A model generated the notes under the pieces. It was not told the DNA's origin. It saw nothing but the letters and a program-made list of their open reading frames with translations, and searched no databases. Below are positions 23,198 through 34,561 of a stretch of DNA of 64,000 bases, in pieces; positions within the stretch are counted from its first letter, which is position 1, and each line of letters starts with the position of its first letter. The translations under genes were made by a program, and so were the position numbers. Source of the stretch: Hexactinellida sp. DTS-2022 (lineage: Eukaryota; Porifera; Hexactinellida). Where the stretch lies: the NCBI GenBank assembly GCA_028753945.1, contig JAPNXP010000011.1, positions 1,612,001-1,676,000 of the forward strand, read 5' to 3'.

Positions 23198-23372
23198 CAG
23201 TAGAAGCTCGCAAATCGGGGCACTCGCAAACCGGGGCACTCTTTTTCATTGATTTGTTACTTTGTTTTCATATTTGTATATTTAGCTTTGTAGATAAGCT
23301 CGCAAACCGGGCACTCCCAAAGTGGGGCATATCTCAGAAACGCCAAGGTACCCGGTTTGCGAGCTTCTACTG
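23198..23372 (+). mobile_element. pogo/mariner-like MITE, 175 bp, in relic 2
   Basis: Ends CAGTAGAAGCTCGCAAATCG and reverse complement CAGTAGAAGCTCGCAAACCG, flanked by TA on both sides (23196-23197, 23373-23374). Inner copies of CTCGCAAACCGGG repeat the subterminal design of the 490-bp MITE in the palindrome. Confidence 0.9.
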
Positions 23373-24121
23373 TAGTTTGGAACGTCAGAATGTGAAGTTG
23401 TTTTAAAGGGTATTCATGAATCTACCATTGCTGCGTTAACTATTCAAAACGAGCAACGTTGTGCGCCATATAGAAATAACACTTCAGAATTCGTTGAAAT
23501 TCTACTCTCATTATGGAATTTTTTAAATATAAATGTCCCTTTTAAACATGTTCGTTTAAATGACCCACTATCTCGACCATTTTCTTTCAATGACGAGCGA
23601 TTTTCGTTATTGACTAAGATAATCTTTTGGTTAGAAGCTTGGCAATCGCTACCTGAGAAAGATGGGAAGTTAAGTAAACAAAATTTCACCAGCTTTAGAC
23701 ATGCCTGTCTTGGGCTACCCAAATAACTAATCATCTAACAGGCAACTGTGGCTATTCTTACCTTTTAACGTCTTTCTTGCAGACAGATCCTTTAGAGCAC
23801 CATTTTGGACTATACCGTATGATGTCAGGTACCAATTACCATGTTTCTTATCTTCAGATAATCCCGACTGTATTACTATACAATGGATTAAATAAAATAA
23901 TATAATATAAGGAATTTGTTGATTTAACTCACTCACCGTGGATAAAATTGCTAAAATAAATAACTAATAATATAATTTATTATCAATACATAATGAATGA
24001 ATGGCATTATACTCAAGATGGTTCAAGATAGAAATAAACTACAAATTCAACAATCGTTCCTTTGTCCCGTTACAACTAGTTAAATGAGTCTAAACACCAT
24101 GAGGCGTTCATGACATGGCGA

Positions 24122-24228
24122 AAAAATCAAAAATTGCAGCTGTACCGACAGCATGTTCTTTTGGAGGCACTATCAATAAACCACCACCAAAATATAGTGC
24201 TACGGCACAGGTACAATTTTGGATTTTC
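24122..24228. mobile_element. Short hairpin element, family H (copy 1)
   Basis: Imperfect inverted halves: AAAAATTG...GTACC...GCACTAT and ATAGTGC...GGTACAATTTT. A related hairpin is at 50210-50327, sharing GACAGCAT-TT-TTTGGAGGCACTATC. Confidence 0.5.
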
Positions 24229-24539
24229 TTTCCTCCGTAGACTGTGCCCTGCCCACAAATTTATAAATAAAGAGCTAAAAATTGGCTTGTATGTTCGGAG
24301 TGACCGTATAATTTGCATCTGGGGCTACGATTTTTGATCAAATAATTTTAACACCCATTTATGCTGGTTATGGCTCATAACATGAATTAATTAATCGTGA
24401 ACTTGATAAACTTCACATATTTGGATAGAGAATTAAATTCTACACCTATTGGCAAATCACAAATGTTCAATTTGGCATATGTTTGTCCCATAATTAGGGT
24501 GCCAATCTCCTCTATTTCTTCGCACTTCAGATTAAGTAA

Positions 24540-24640
24540 AACTGTTAAATCAATTTCCATTGTTTCAACTTGTAATAATTATAGTGACTAGACTTGTTAA
24601 ATCTTACTCTATTGTTTCAACTTGTGATAATTATATTAAT
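24540..24640. repeat. Short direct duplication
   Basis: Two units of about 50 bp share TTGTTAAATC and ATTGTTTCAACTTGT-ATAATTATA. Non-coding. Confidence 0.5.
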
Positions 24641-24642
24641 TT

Positions 24643-25722
24643 TGCTTGTGTGTTCTATTTTCAAATTGAAAACAAAGATTTACATACCGTAATAACGACA
24701 GATTATGTGAATATATTTCCTTCTGCAAGAATACTCATATACCATTAATATACTGACATAATTAATCTATACTAAAACAAGGCTGGGTGTGTGTATATAT
24801 TTGTTTGTATGTTCCGAGTTGATTGAAGGAACTGGACGGTTTGCAAATGTGATTTTTGCTAATTTTTGGCACCCGCCAACAAGTTATGACGTCATTGTCA
24901 CATTTCGAGAACCCTAATAATTCACTTAATCACACATAATTCGCGCCCTCTAAGAGATAAAAATCTTAAATTTTAATAGAACATGGACATTAATGTTGCG
25001 GACACGTTGGTCGCACCAGATAACCAATATACTTACTCATTGTCGCATGATGACGTAATCACTCAAATTTCACATTGTTAAATTTGATTATTTAGGCCTT
25101 TTTACGCTTTCTAATCAATTTTAGGTTTAAATCGGTAGGAAATCCAACTGGCCACTTTCCACCATGTACAGAGTCGCCCAAACACATTCATAAAGTGTTT
25201 CACACACGAAGCTTTCTCTTCGATCTTTGAGACATCCTAGATTATTTGGCCTTGCCTCAATCCACCTATTCCTTTCATTTTAAGGTATGAATACCGAGTA
25301 TAAACTATTGCTCACCTTTACAATTATACCCTTCACCATGTTTTGACATACTTCGTTACCTGATATCAGTCTCTAAGAGACTTCAAGTTGCGTGAATGCA
25401 TGTTGAATACAAACATAATACTATTATAAAGACCTGAACTATTAATAATCAAAGGTTGTCAAACAAATGTCAATAGATGAGTATTAGTCAAAAATCCATA
25501 ACCAGTAACAAATTTCCTAAATTTACACATCGAAGAGAAATATTCATTCTGGCACTTTTTTAATCTCTACTTATATCATATTCTATACTATGAATAAATT
25601 TACTCAAATAAATTACTATCATTTGTACACCCTCGATTTATCCTCTTAAGTAGCGGATCTAGAAGTAGGCAAGCGCCCACCCTACGCTCCTCTGCCTGTC
25701 TTCTCACAAGAACTTGTAGATA
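24643..25722. other. No gene seen; possible Helitron 5' end at 24776
   Basis: No supportable coding frame. A24775 followed by TCTATACTAAAACAAGGCTG and a GTGTGTGTATATATTTG stretch resembles Helitron 5' ends, but I find no hairpin-CTRR end downstream. A host exon cannot be excluded. Confidence 0.4.
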
Positions 25723-25891
25723 CAGTTTAAACCGGTTTTTTCAAACCATTTCTTTTCAGATAAAAATAGTAAGAAAAAACCGATGAAAAATACAGTATAG
25801 TTGGAATTTCTTACAAAATATTGCATTACTAATAGTTAGAATAAACCGATAAGTTAGAATACCCCGAGTTAGAATAAACCGGTTTCGACTG
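25723..25891 (+). mobile_element. pogo/mariner-like MITE, 169 bp
   Basis: Ends CAGTTTAAACCGGTTTTTTC and reverse complement CAGTCGAAACCGGTTTATTC, with TA on both sides. Inner repeats of GTTAGAATAAACCG. Confidence 0.85.
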
Positions 25892-26786
25892 TACTAGGAT
25901 CGTTTTTCTGAAGATAATGTGATGAGTACAACAAACAGAATCATGATCACAACTGGGCATTCTAAGTATATGAAAAGTAAGAATAAATCGATAAACTGGG
26001 AAAAAATAATTGGATCATATCTGCAGCAGGGGTTTATCCAGCAGCGCGCCATACGCCTAGAGGCGTATAAATTGGGATATATTTGTGTTTAGGAGCGCGA
26101 AAACTGCGGAAAGTCCCCATAGAGTAATACAAAACTAACCTTTTAGGCGTACAAAATTCATATTCTAGTGACCTTAGGACAGTTAGGAGTGTTCAATTCT
26201 ACTCCTGTATAATACCCTGATCTGCAGTTGTAGTATATGTAGCTAAAACTATGATATTATGAGTTATTGACTAATTTGTGATAGTCAATATGCCAATATC
26301 TCCCTTATATATGACATTTATTATGTCTAACTCTAACTGAATACGATAATTTGAGATTAATATCATATATGAGTAAGGTGTGAAAACCTCAAAACTCACA
26401 TTCCACAAATATTTGAGATAATGCTCTCCCAAACCAATGGACTCCCAAAAGGACTTCCTATATGATAATAATACATTTCCTTTGTCTAGTATTATCGAAT
26501 TACGAGATATCAGTAACTCACAATGGTACCAAGTTCCAGGACCCGAGATGGCAGCCTACAGTCCTTGATTACAGTATTCTATGACTCCTGCAAATAATTA
26601 TACAGTTATACGAAAGATATTAGCTGTGGAGCGCATTAAATAGCATAATAAATAATTCTAAAATATGTTATCACTAAAATAATTATGGTTCAATTTATAC
26701 TAATCTCTGGTATAATTTGGATGAGCTACACTAACACGAAAGGGGAACGGTGAAACATATTATTGTATGGACAATAAATAGTATTA

Positions 26787-26902
26787 CAGGGCCGTAACCA
26801 CCAAAATCTAAGTGGTCAGGTTAATCTGAGTGGTGCCATTTCGAGAAAATTAATCAACCAAAAAGTGGTCAGGTTAAAACCTGACCAGTGGCTATGAACC
26901 TG
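26787..26902 (+). mobile_element. hAT-like MITE, 116 bp
   Basis: Left tip CAGGGCCGTAACCACC, right tip complement CAGGTTCATAGCCACTGG. Internal AGTGGTCAGGTTAA occurs near both halves. Flanks (TATTA / TAATTA) do not give a clean target duplication. A related design is at 53243-53381. Confidence 0.6.
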
Positions 26903-27476
26903 TAATTAACTGGGAGCGACGCCATCCACATTACACTATATATCGTCCCGTCCTTGTAGTATTAGAATTTCAAGCCATTTTATATGATGTTTATTCTTAT
27001 AATAACAAAAATCATAACTCATCTGAGTTAAAATTATGTAATAAACCATCTAGATTTGTTACCCAATTGAAAAGTGGAGCCTAGCTCTACTAAATCTAGG
27101 TGTTTATTACTGAAGTTTCCCCGCGATGCTACTAGCAAGGAATGTATTCAAATATTGCTGATTATGTGAGTTCAGCCCATTAGTTTCAATAATAATATTG
27201 TATTTTGCACAACTTTTGTTGGATTTTCATGCAACAAATTGCTTCAAAATAAAGTCATTAGGCTAAAACTCCTCTCTGGTGCTCCAATCCCGCTGCTGGT
27301 TATAAATGTTGAGTTCAATTAAAGTTTCTAATCCTAGTATGGTATATTCGTATTTGCTGAAATTTTCAAGTCAATCGGTTTTCTATCTTTGGTGTGGCAG
27401 CAAAGTTAAATTGAGATTTTCAGAATTTTCTGCCGGCGATTTAAACAGTAGCCAAACTAATTTCCCCTAGCTAATA
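26903..27476. other. No feature seen
   Basis: AT-rich, no convincing frame, repeat end or RNA motif on either strand. Confidence 0.5.
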
Positions 27477-27660
27477 CAGGTAAACCTCTAAAAGTGGCAC
27501 CTCTGAAATACGACAACCTCCGAGATACGGCACAAACCATTCTCCCGATTGACTTTCCAATATAAATAATGCATATGGGGGCAACTTCCGAAATGTGACA
27601 ACCTCCGAATATCCTGCACAAGCGCTGCTCCCAAAGTGTCGCATTTCGGAAGTTTACCTG
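27477..27660 (+). mobile_element. pogo/mariner-like MITE, 184 bp
   Basis: Ends CAGGTAAACCTCTAAAAGTG and reverse complement CAGGTAAACTTCCGAAATGC with TA on both sides. Inner GACAACCTCCGA is repeated at 27518 and 27597. Confidence 0.85.
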
Positions 27661-28396
27661 TAGTGTGAATTGAATTTAATCACTTTGTATAGTAAGTATG
27701 CGTATAGTTACTTGGAGTGAACCTGTTCGAGTTTATTTGCGTCACTTAGTTTGTTCACCCGAGTCGATTTTGTCCTGTATGTCTGGAATTTTGTCATCAT
27801 TGTGGAATCTGTTCTACTGAAAATAATAATTTGAAAAGAAGTTTGACGCGCATTCGATGAGTAATACTCAGATTCAATTAAAAATTGAGACATACCTAAT
27901 ACTTTCACTAATGCTGTGAGTAAATGATGTTGTTATCCTACTAGATGAGATGTACCTCCAAACTCAAGTACAATTCGAAGGAAATTGTGTAATTGGTTGT
28001 GAGGGTGATCTAAACATGTTCAAGCGTATATTGTGCTTCATGGTCCTTTGACTCCTTTCGTTAAGAAAACTATTCCATATATTATAAAGCAATACCTATT
28101 GTTAGCCAATGTTAGCCTTACTTTCCTTGATGTTTACAATATAATCTTGAACTATATTTTCACCCTAAACGAAAGAAAATTAAACTATGAAGGAGTAATT
28201 ACGGACAACCATTCAACTAACGTGAAAAGCATAGAAAGTTTTAGTAAATAATTACCCTCTTGATAATAGAGAATATTGCATCAAGAATCTAATTCTGCTC
28301 AAAATATTTATTGATGTTCAATATACATAGTACACTCAGTTAAGAATAATTGTAATAATCTTATATCTTCCAGAATTTTCCCGTCCTGTACACAAC

Positions 28397-29491
28397 CAGG
28401 GCGTACCATGACCAAATTCCGCCCGGGGCGGGAATACAGAAGTTCGCCCCTAGGTGTGAAATATTAAATTTATTTTTCATGATTAAATTGTGCATTTACT
28501 ATATTTTGCTAAATATAATTATCATAACAAAAATTGTTAACAAATAGTTATCGATTTCATTGAGACGCCGGGATTAGACCAACAATCGAGGTAGAAATTT
28601 GATCAATGTTTGAGGTAGGAATTACACCAACGAAGTGGTAAGAATTATACCAACGCTGTGTAGGAATTAGACCAACGTATTCTAACAATTGTTAAACAAT
28701 ACGTAGATTAGTATGGAAACAGTGCAACTATACAAAATGTAGTCAACAAGGGTGAATACATTTTGTTATTTCTAATCTAATTCGATAAATTAGGTTGTTA
28801 TTTTTTCAACATCACTTATTTACAATAACACTATTGTTTGTTTACTCATATTATAATAAAATACAAGTCAAAGAATTGTTACATGATTACATAATGAACT
28901 TTGAAGTAGTTGAAGGAAAAAGGCTTAACGCACTCCTTTATCAATCAAGATGCTATCTATACATAAAAGTAAATGTGTCCATCTGTTAAAAGCGTTTGTT
29001 AACTAATAACTATTATAGGTACCGTATTTTCCCAAGTATTTGCCAGTGGCCTGAATAAGCGCCGGGTCAATAAAAATTACATTGGTATGATAGAATTAAA
29101 ACACATTAGTTGATAAATTGAGTGTAATTCGATTGATTTTGGCAACTTAAGTTTACTATGGGTGAGAACCATTAGAACCGACCTAAATATTATTTTCTGG
29201 ATTTTTCAAAAAGAATTCAGGACAATATTGGCCTACGAAAACAATAGGCGCATGGGCGCTTATTCGAAACATTACGGTATACATTATTTCAGAAATTGAA
29301 TTCTTTACCATTAACTTAATAGGACGCTTAATTGTAGCAGTACAATATATCAATTGTAATTTGTGAAATGGTAATAGTGCAAATTGGAAACACAGAAATA
29401 TACTTGGATCAATTTAATTCAATAAAGCATTTCTATTAGTAGAATTTAAAAGTTTTAAATTAAATATCCCGCCCCCCACGGTACGCCACTG
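28397..29491 (+). mobile_element. hAT non-autonomous element, 1095 bp
   Basis: Ends CAGGGCGTACCATG and reverse complement CAGTGGCGTACCGTGGGG. Exact 8-bp target duplication TACACAAC (28389-28396, 29492-29499). No transposase. A smaller element is nested inside (29022-29279). Frames in this span are incidental. Confidence 0.93.
29022..29279 (+). mobile_element. Nested MITE with TACCGTA ends, about 258 bp
   Basis: Left tip TACCGTATTTTCCC and right tip complement TACCGTAATGTTTCG, with GAATAAGCGCC near the left and GGGCGCTTATTC near the right. Superfamily not settled. Confidence 0.65.
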
Positions 29492-29523
29492 TACACAACC
29501 ATGATTTATCTTTCTATTGCTCA

Positions 29524-29572
29524 TCTATATAGTAAAAGCGCAAGTGTTGTCTGTGTGTGTGTTTGTTTGTCC
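29524..29572 (+). mobile_element. Helitron-like 5' terminus
   Basis: A29523 is followed by TCTATATAGTAAAAGCGCAA and a GTGTGTGTGTTTGTTTGTCC stretch. This is the arrangement seen at the 5' end of the complete Helitron at 32037-32956. Its own 3' end was not identified. Confidence 0.5.
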
Positions 29573-29939
29573 AGAATTTATTGGAAAGACTACGAGTCCC
29601 AGAAAGCAGAAAAATTGTATACAGGGCTAAGATTTCTGAAGTGTGCTAGGAAATATGGCTTCACACAGTAATTTGTTAACAATACCAGAAATATAGGTAA
29701 GAAGAGAGGAGGAGAGAGATTTTTAGAGCGATGTAGGTAAGGGGTCAAGGCCACAAGTCTTTGTCGACGAGTCTTCTATTTCCTAAATAAATGGTCGTCA
29801 TCAATCAATATGAATGTACTAATTGTTGAGTGACAAGTTTGAGAAAGAGAGACAGTTAAGTTCTGCGGGCTAACTTTCAGGAGAGTTTCACGGATACAAA
29901 TAATCTTTGATTCGAAGAATTCAGAGAATTTAGCTACAA

Positions 29940-30800
29940 GGGAAGAAGTCTATCATATTTGGTAGAACAAGCTTTTTTCGGAGTGTCACCAGGTTGTCAA
30001 CCAACTGAAAAAGCTGTCTTATATCGCATTGTTGGAACTTGTCACGATAGAATTTACGTTCAGCTAGATCCAGTGATGTTTTGTATTCGCGTCTTTTAAC
30101 GTCAAACAGCTGAATATCAATGTTATGGAGAGTCTCCTTACTTCTTCTCTCTAACTTGCGTAGGTATCGTTTAGCTTCTCTCAGATTATCGATGTACCAT
30201 GGTGGATGCGGACGGGATCCTACAGTCTATTAAATATCGGTGCATGGTCATCTAGGATAGTACTTAGATGAGAATTGAATTTCTTTACAAGCTCCTCTAC
30301 CGAATCGATGTCAGTGCCAAAATATAGCCGTTCGACCTCAGCAAGAAAACTATTGAGATCGATGTCTTTAATTTTCCTGAAGGAGATGCGAAACTTTGTG
30401 AACTTAGGTCGAGAAAAGTCAATATTGCAGACAATACAGAAATGCTCCGAAGGCACATCACAAATCGTATTCAATGATTAATGATACTCAGTTCAGAACA
30501 TCTGGTGATAAGAGAACAACAAAACAGAACATCTGGTGTTCGTTTGTGCCGACTTCATATCCTTTCCTTAGTAGTCAGCAATTCCACCACCGCGAGAGGG
30601 GCGTGGCAGGTTAACGTATTCATAGTCCTTGAGTGTATCTAGTAGTATTGATAAGTGATGAGCGCAGTATTTATTCAACCAGGTTTAAGTAATAGTGAGG
30701 ATATCGAGTGTGTTCGTAAATATCAATTCACATATTGAAGCAGACTTGTTCTTCATAGAGTGAGCGTTCTACATACCGAAGTTGAGCTTGTCCAAGCGAT
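29940..30800 (-). pseudogene. Non-LTR retrotransposon (Jockey/CR1-type) endonuclease fragment
   Basis: The minus strand, allowing frameshifts, reads from about 30790: LNFGM and NAxSMKNKSASICELIF, then ITxTWLNKY. This is the AP-endonuclease opening with the N-A-R-S-x-x-N-K and T-E-T-W-L landmarks. Next is a linker near 30220-30474 (KDIDLNSFLAEVERLYFG, LDDHAPI). Then PHPPWYIDNLREAKRYLRKL lies at about 30100-30210. Reverse transcriptase motifs (YADD) are absent, so only the 5' part of ORF2 remains. Superfamily assignment is by motif order only. Confidence 0.75.
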
Positions 30801-31099
30801 TGTAAGATTTCAGTGGGATGTTGGTAAAATTGTGGTGGTTTCGCCTGAGTACTGCTCTAGGAGGATGACTAGATTTCAGTGACGTGTGTACTGGTGAATG
30901 TCACAACGTGTGTCCTACTAGTATCTTCAGGCTAAAATTCGCCGGTAAATCCATTAATTATATTGATTATATATGTTTAGCTTAATGTATTAGCTATACA
31001 CTGCCAAAAAGAAATCGACTCTAGATCTTATACTTTTCTTGAAATATAGAATTGTTTGAGAAACTGGAACTATTATATATTTGCATTGCGATTAATAAG

Positions 31100-31190
31100 C
31101 ACATATAACTCAGTGGTTAGCGTATATGGCCAGTGGTTAGCGTATATGGCCAACAATTAGTTGATCATGGGTTCGAATCACTGATTTGGA
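31100..31190 (+). pseudogene. tRNA-derived sequence with duplicated A box
   Basis: AACTCAGTGGTTAGCG resembles a pol III A box and GGTTCGAATCA (31170-31180) a B box, at tRNA-like spacing if one repeat unit is removed. The 20-bp unit CAGTGGTTAGCGTATATGGC is exactly tandem (31111-31130, 31131-31150). The acceptor ends do not pair, so it is a tRNA pseudogene or the head of a SINE. Confidence 0.55.
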
Positions 31191-31256
31191 TAATTTTTTC
31201 ATTTCTTGTTGCATTATCAACACATTGATTGACTATATCATATTTCAACTAAATTC

Positions 31257-32012
31257 CATAGGCGTCGTTGCAGGGGGCGCGGGGGGGGCCCTGTACCCCC
31301 GGAAAAATGTCGGGGGGGGGCAGCATAGGTCTCGCCCCCCCCAAGATTTCGCATACCTGCCAACCTATTTGAGTCATGTCCCTGTACAGGGCTCCAATTT
31401 TCCCCTGTACATTGGCCAAAATCCATGTACACCTCCCAAAAATATCTCGCTCGCTTAGCTCGCTCGTCCAAGGAATTACTATTCAACTAACATTTTTAAA
31501 TTAGTACTTGGAAAGGAGAAAGCATTGAATTATATATTGTACAGGGAATCCCTGTACGCTTGAATATATATATAAACCAGTTGTGCCTTTATGTGGTCAA
31601 TGCAGAATGCATGGCAGAATATACTATCATCACTGTAGACATTTTTAGGCATTATTTGACACATAATTAGTAAATTAAAAATCCCTGTACGACTGTAATG
31701 AACCGCCAAAATGTTTAATCCCTGTACTGTACAGGGAATCCCTGTAGGTTTGGCAAGTATGATTTCGTCCCCTCAGCTGGCGTTTCTCTTGAAAATTAGT
31801 TGAAACAGTGGAGGATAACAGCTTTTTAATTTGCCAAAAATTTCAAGTTGCATAAAGCTTTCTCAGTAAATTTACATCTCACTTACGTTATTTATTTACT
31901 AGTTATGCGTGATTTTTGCGTATTAATTGCAAAATAAAATAAATGTCTTTTAAATGTTCTCTGGCTGCCCCCCCCAAGATTTTCAGAAAAATTGGAAAGT
32001 TCGACGCCTATG
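31257..32012 (+). mobile_element. hAT non-autonomous element, 756 bp
   Basis: Tips CATAGGCGTCG and its complement CGACGCCTATG. Flanks CTAAATTC (31249-31256) and CTCAATTC (32013-32020) are an 8-bp duplication with one mismatch. Inside are C/G homopolymer runs and repeated CCTGTACAGGG modules. The modules at 31370-31750 are shared, inverted, with the long ends of the hAT element at 52280-57746. Confidence 0.8.
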
Positions 32013-32036
32013 CTCAATTCTCATATTTATTTAGTA

Positions 32037-32904
32037 CTAGCCGAAAAGCCGCCCTCCGGGCGGCGTTTTTCTGCTAGTTTACTACGCTTCACTACGCTTT
32101 GTATTTGGTGGTAAGTTTATTTTTCACGTTTTAATCGCTTTCTCGCTGTATTGGGCGTTTGTTTACAATCATTACCAACACGCGAACGTTTTTTAAGTGG
32201 CATACGTATTAGTTGAATAACAGGTTTGGATTTTGTATGTAAATTATGACTGAAGTTGGCAAAATATGTCAACCCGATCTATATATAGTCAGGTTCTTTT
32301 ATTATGAACATTTAATGGACCAAAAATGTGTTCATAATAGGGAGACTTCATAATAAGCGAACTCAACTTAATACAACCTTACGTAAGTTGTTAAATTGGG
32401 ACCATAAGGCTTGTTCTAATAGAAAATCTTCACATTAAGCAGACGAAATCTTGTTCTCAATAAGCAGACCTGACTGTATAGCAATAGGTAGGACTATTAC
32501 ATTGTCCAGCAACACAAATGTAAGGTTGAATTTTATTGGTCTATATGTATATTCAACTGTTGTTTATATTAATGGAAATCATAATGGAATACTGAACACA
32601 AATAACTGATTGGATAAATTAATTTACTCTCGCCCAATTAAATTAGAGTCTCAGTTAGGTATTATATACTGCACACTTAACAATTGATAGAGACATAAAA
32701 ATCCTTTTATACTAATTGAATGCTAGATGCTAATCCATACTGGGACAACCCTAGAATTTAATTGGCTAAAGGTTTTGTCACCTTGGGGATGGGAAGATGT
32801 GAATATTTTTCTTAAAAATTCCTTATCTGGAGTGGTGAGATAATTCCTAGATAATATGCAAAATTTGGTACAGATCGGTTCAGGCATCTCAGAGGAGATG
32901 TGAG

Positions 32905-32936
<32 letters not shown>

Positions 32937-32956
32937 TTGTCTTTTATATATATAGA
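32037..32956 (-). mobile_element. Non-autonomous Helitron, 920 bp
   Basis: On the minus strand it starts at 32956 with A/TCTATATATATAAAAGACAA and runs to a GC hairpin (GCCGCCC-GGA-GGGCGGC) followed by TTTTCGGCTAG/T at 32037. A-to-T insertion, a TC start, a hairpin about 10 nt from the end and a CTAG terminus are the defining Helitron features. No Rep/helicase is encoded. The 5' end contains a GTCT/GACA microsatellite. Confidence 0.85.
32885..32935. repeat. GACA microsatellite
   Basis: About ten near-perfect GACA units with one AAACA variant, inside the Helitron near its 5' end. Confidence 0.85.
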
Positions 32957-33856
32957 TATATTTACTGTATCCCACTAGTGTAGACATATTTTACATATTA
33001 CAACATTAATCACGACGTTATTCCTGATTTATTTCCGTAAAAGATGTCCCAAAAGAAAAAGAAAGAGGACTCCAATAATATGGGAGGGACTTGTATGGAA
33101 TTCGATAAATTATTGCTAATTATATATTTAAATGATTAAGCTATCGGTAGATTAACTGATGATTCAAACCGGGATGAAACACAAATGATACTAATCTAAT
33201 GTTTGTTAGAATAATTTACTATAACTCTAATCGCTATTATCTCAAAATACATAATTTACACTTCGAAGAATATTTTCAAAACGAAAGAATATGTCTAAAG
33301 CTCTCAAATTTTTGGAGATACTTGTATATCGTATAAGTAAATTTATATTGCAAATTGTACTAATCTTGCTATAGTTTCATATATATTTGACCTCCGAAAG
33401 GAAAAATATTGCATTTTGAGACCCTTTTTGTGTATTTCCCTTTGTTTTATTTTCCAGGAACATAATGCTGAACCGATTTATTCAGAAATGCATCACTTTT
33501 TTCTAATAGTGATTAAGAAATAAGTCTGAAGTTTTTGAAACTCTTAGCTCCTACAGTTTCCTCAAATTAATTAAGTCAATTTCAACACTAGAGTGTTATT
33601 GCTATGGAAGCCCTATCTCGAAAGAATTCAAAAGCATGCCGAAAATAGAACAATGAATGTTATACTGAATTGCGGAAACTCTTAGTTAGTTGAAAAGCAT
33701 TAATGTTTCGATTCAAAGAGTTTACAAAAGAGCAAAGCCTCGAAATTTCTCATAGGACTAATAGTGATTTTAGTCGAAGCACCATTAAATGGAAATTTAA
33801 TTGTTGTGAGGTTTTCTTTTTTAAAACATAATATTTACTATTCTTTGAATTAATAG
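32957..33856. other. No gene supported
   Basis: Only a short frame at 33044 (MSQKKKKEDSNNMGGT...) followed by a possible GT donor near 33090. It could be a first exon of the candidate gene at 33857, but nothing else supports it. Confidence 0.35.
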
Positions 33857-33934
33857 TACGGACTCAAGGCAGCACCAGGTTGCACCTCCCTAATCCCAGC
33901 ATCACAGGCCATGTCGTCCCCCTTCAACTATGAA
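33857..33934 (+). CDS. Candidate orphan internal exon, 78 bp
   Basis: After a T-rich stretch ending AATAG, 78 bases (26 codons) are open in the frame YGLKAAPGCTSLIPASQAMS-SPFNYE. They end at GAA/GTGAGT, a strong donor consensus. The stretch is more GC-rich and codon-like than its AT-rich surroundings, and no transposon matches it. No other exon can be joined with confidence; a first exon near 33044 is possible. I do not recognise the protein. Confidence 0.4.
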
Positions 33935-34074
33935 GTGAGTGAATCATATTAGATATTTATAATAATTAGTTACATAAACAACGACAAGGCGTGATTTTGA
34001 ACTTATTGAATGAAAACTGTGAATAATTATCGATATTTAATAAATAATGATAAATAATTTATAGTAAGAAAATA

Positions 34075-34265
34075 GTGGGGTCAAAAATTAAGATTCCATG
34101 ACCAACCTCTGGCTAGTTAAGTTTATGCCTGATTCTGATACTTTAGGATATATCTCGCGATTTAAGCTCCCATGCCGGTCTGGAAAGTTTGGGCAAATAT
34201 TTTTATGCCGACAAATGTAATGGGCCTCCGAAGATCATTTTGAAAATTTGACTTTTTGTCAAAGG
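34075..34265 (+). mobile_element. Single arm of foldback element family F
   Basis: GTGGGGTCAAAAATTAAGAT, CCTCTGGCTAGTTAAG and TTAAGCTCCCATGCCG match the arms of the complete foldback element at 60145-61208. TA precedes it at 34073. Only one arm, diverged, is present. Confidence 0.8.
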
Positions 34266-34561
34266 GTCTACTAACTTCAATAATACCTCTTTTATACTTA
34301 TGGAATCCATTTCCGTGGTTATTTCGGAGATTAAAAGTCTGCTTGGCAAATTAATTCAGTATGACCTCCGCTTATACCGGCAAAAATGTACATTTCGTAG
34401 AAATTATGTAACCTTAATAAATAATATTTAAAATTATAGTGGAAATATATACAGGTAAAACGTGATGTATGTTTAGCGGATATCCCTTGAACATCGAGGT
34501 CCTCATTATAGTGAACGTATTAAAGACGCAAAAGCACTATCATCGACCCTAAAGGAGATAG

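Larger units (their letters stand above)
20957..23880 (+). pseudogene. THAP9-like transposon relic 2
   Basis: Plus-strand pieces in family order. The THAP domain starts at 20957 (MTTSCSAPVCKSNYK, C-x4-C). After a frameshift it reaches YVCVKHL (C-x2-H ligands) at about 21100-21128, then is split by a hAT element. It resumes at 21722 and includes DGAVPVFYQDVP. 22055-22336 is the helical middle. 22532-22680 carries KHVILQMDEIHV with the first catalytic Asp. 22840-23173 includes SIHNNWLNLKSVAKSFIFPN. A pogo-like MITE follows (23198-23372), then 23400-23830 with LNDPLSRPFSFNDERFSLL and TSFRHACLG. Multiple frameshifts make it a pseudogene, but the order of domains is complete apart from the last C-terminal motif. 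Confidence 0.85.

Noticed and set aside
24776-25250. A complete Helitron starting at 24776
   Set aside because: The start looks right, but the only downstream hairpin followed by CTAG (about 25205-25250) has a weak stem and is not followed by T.
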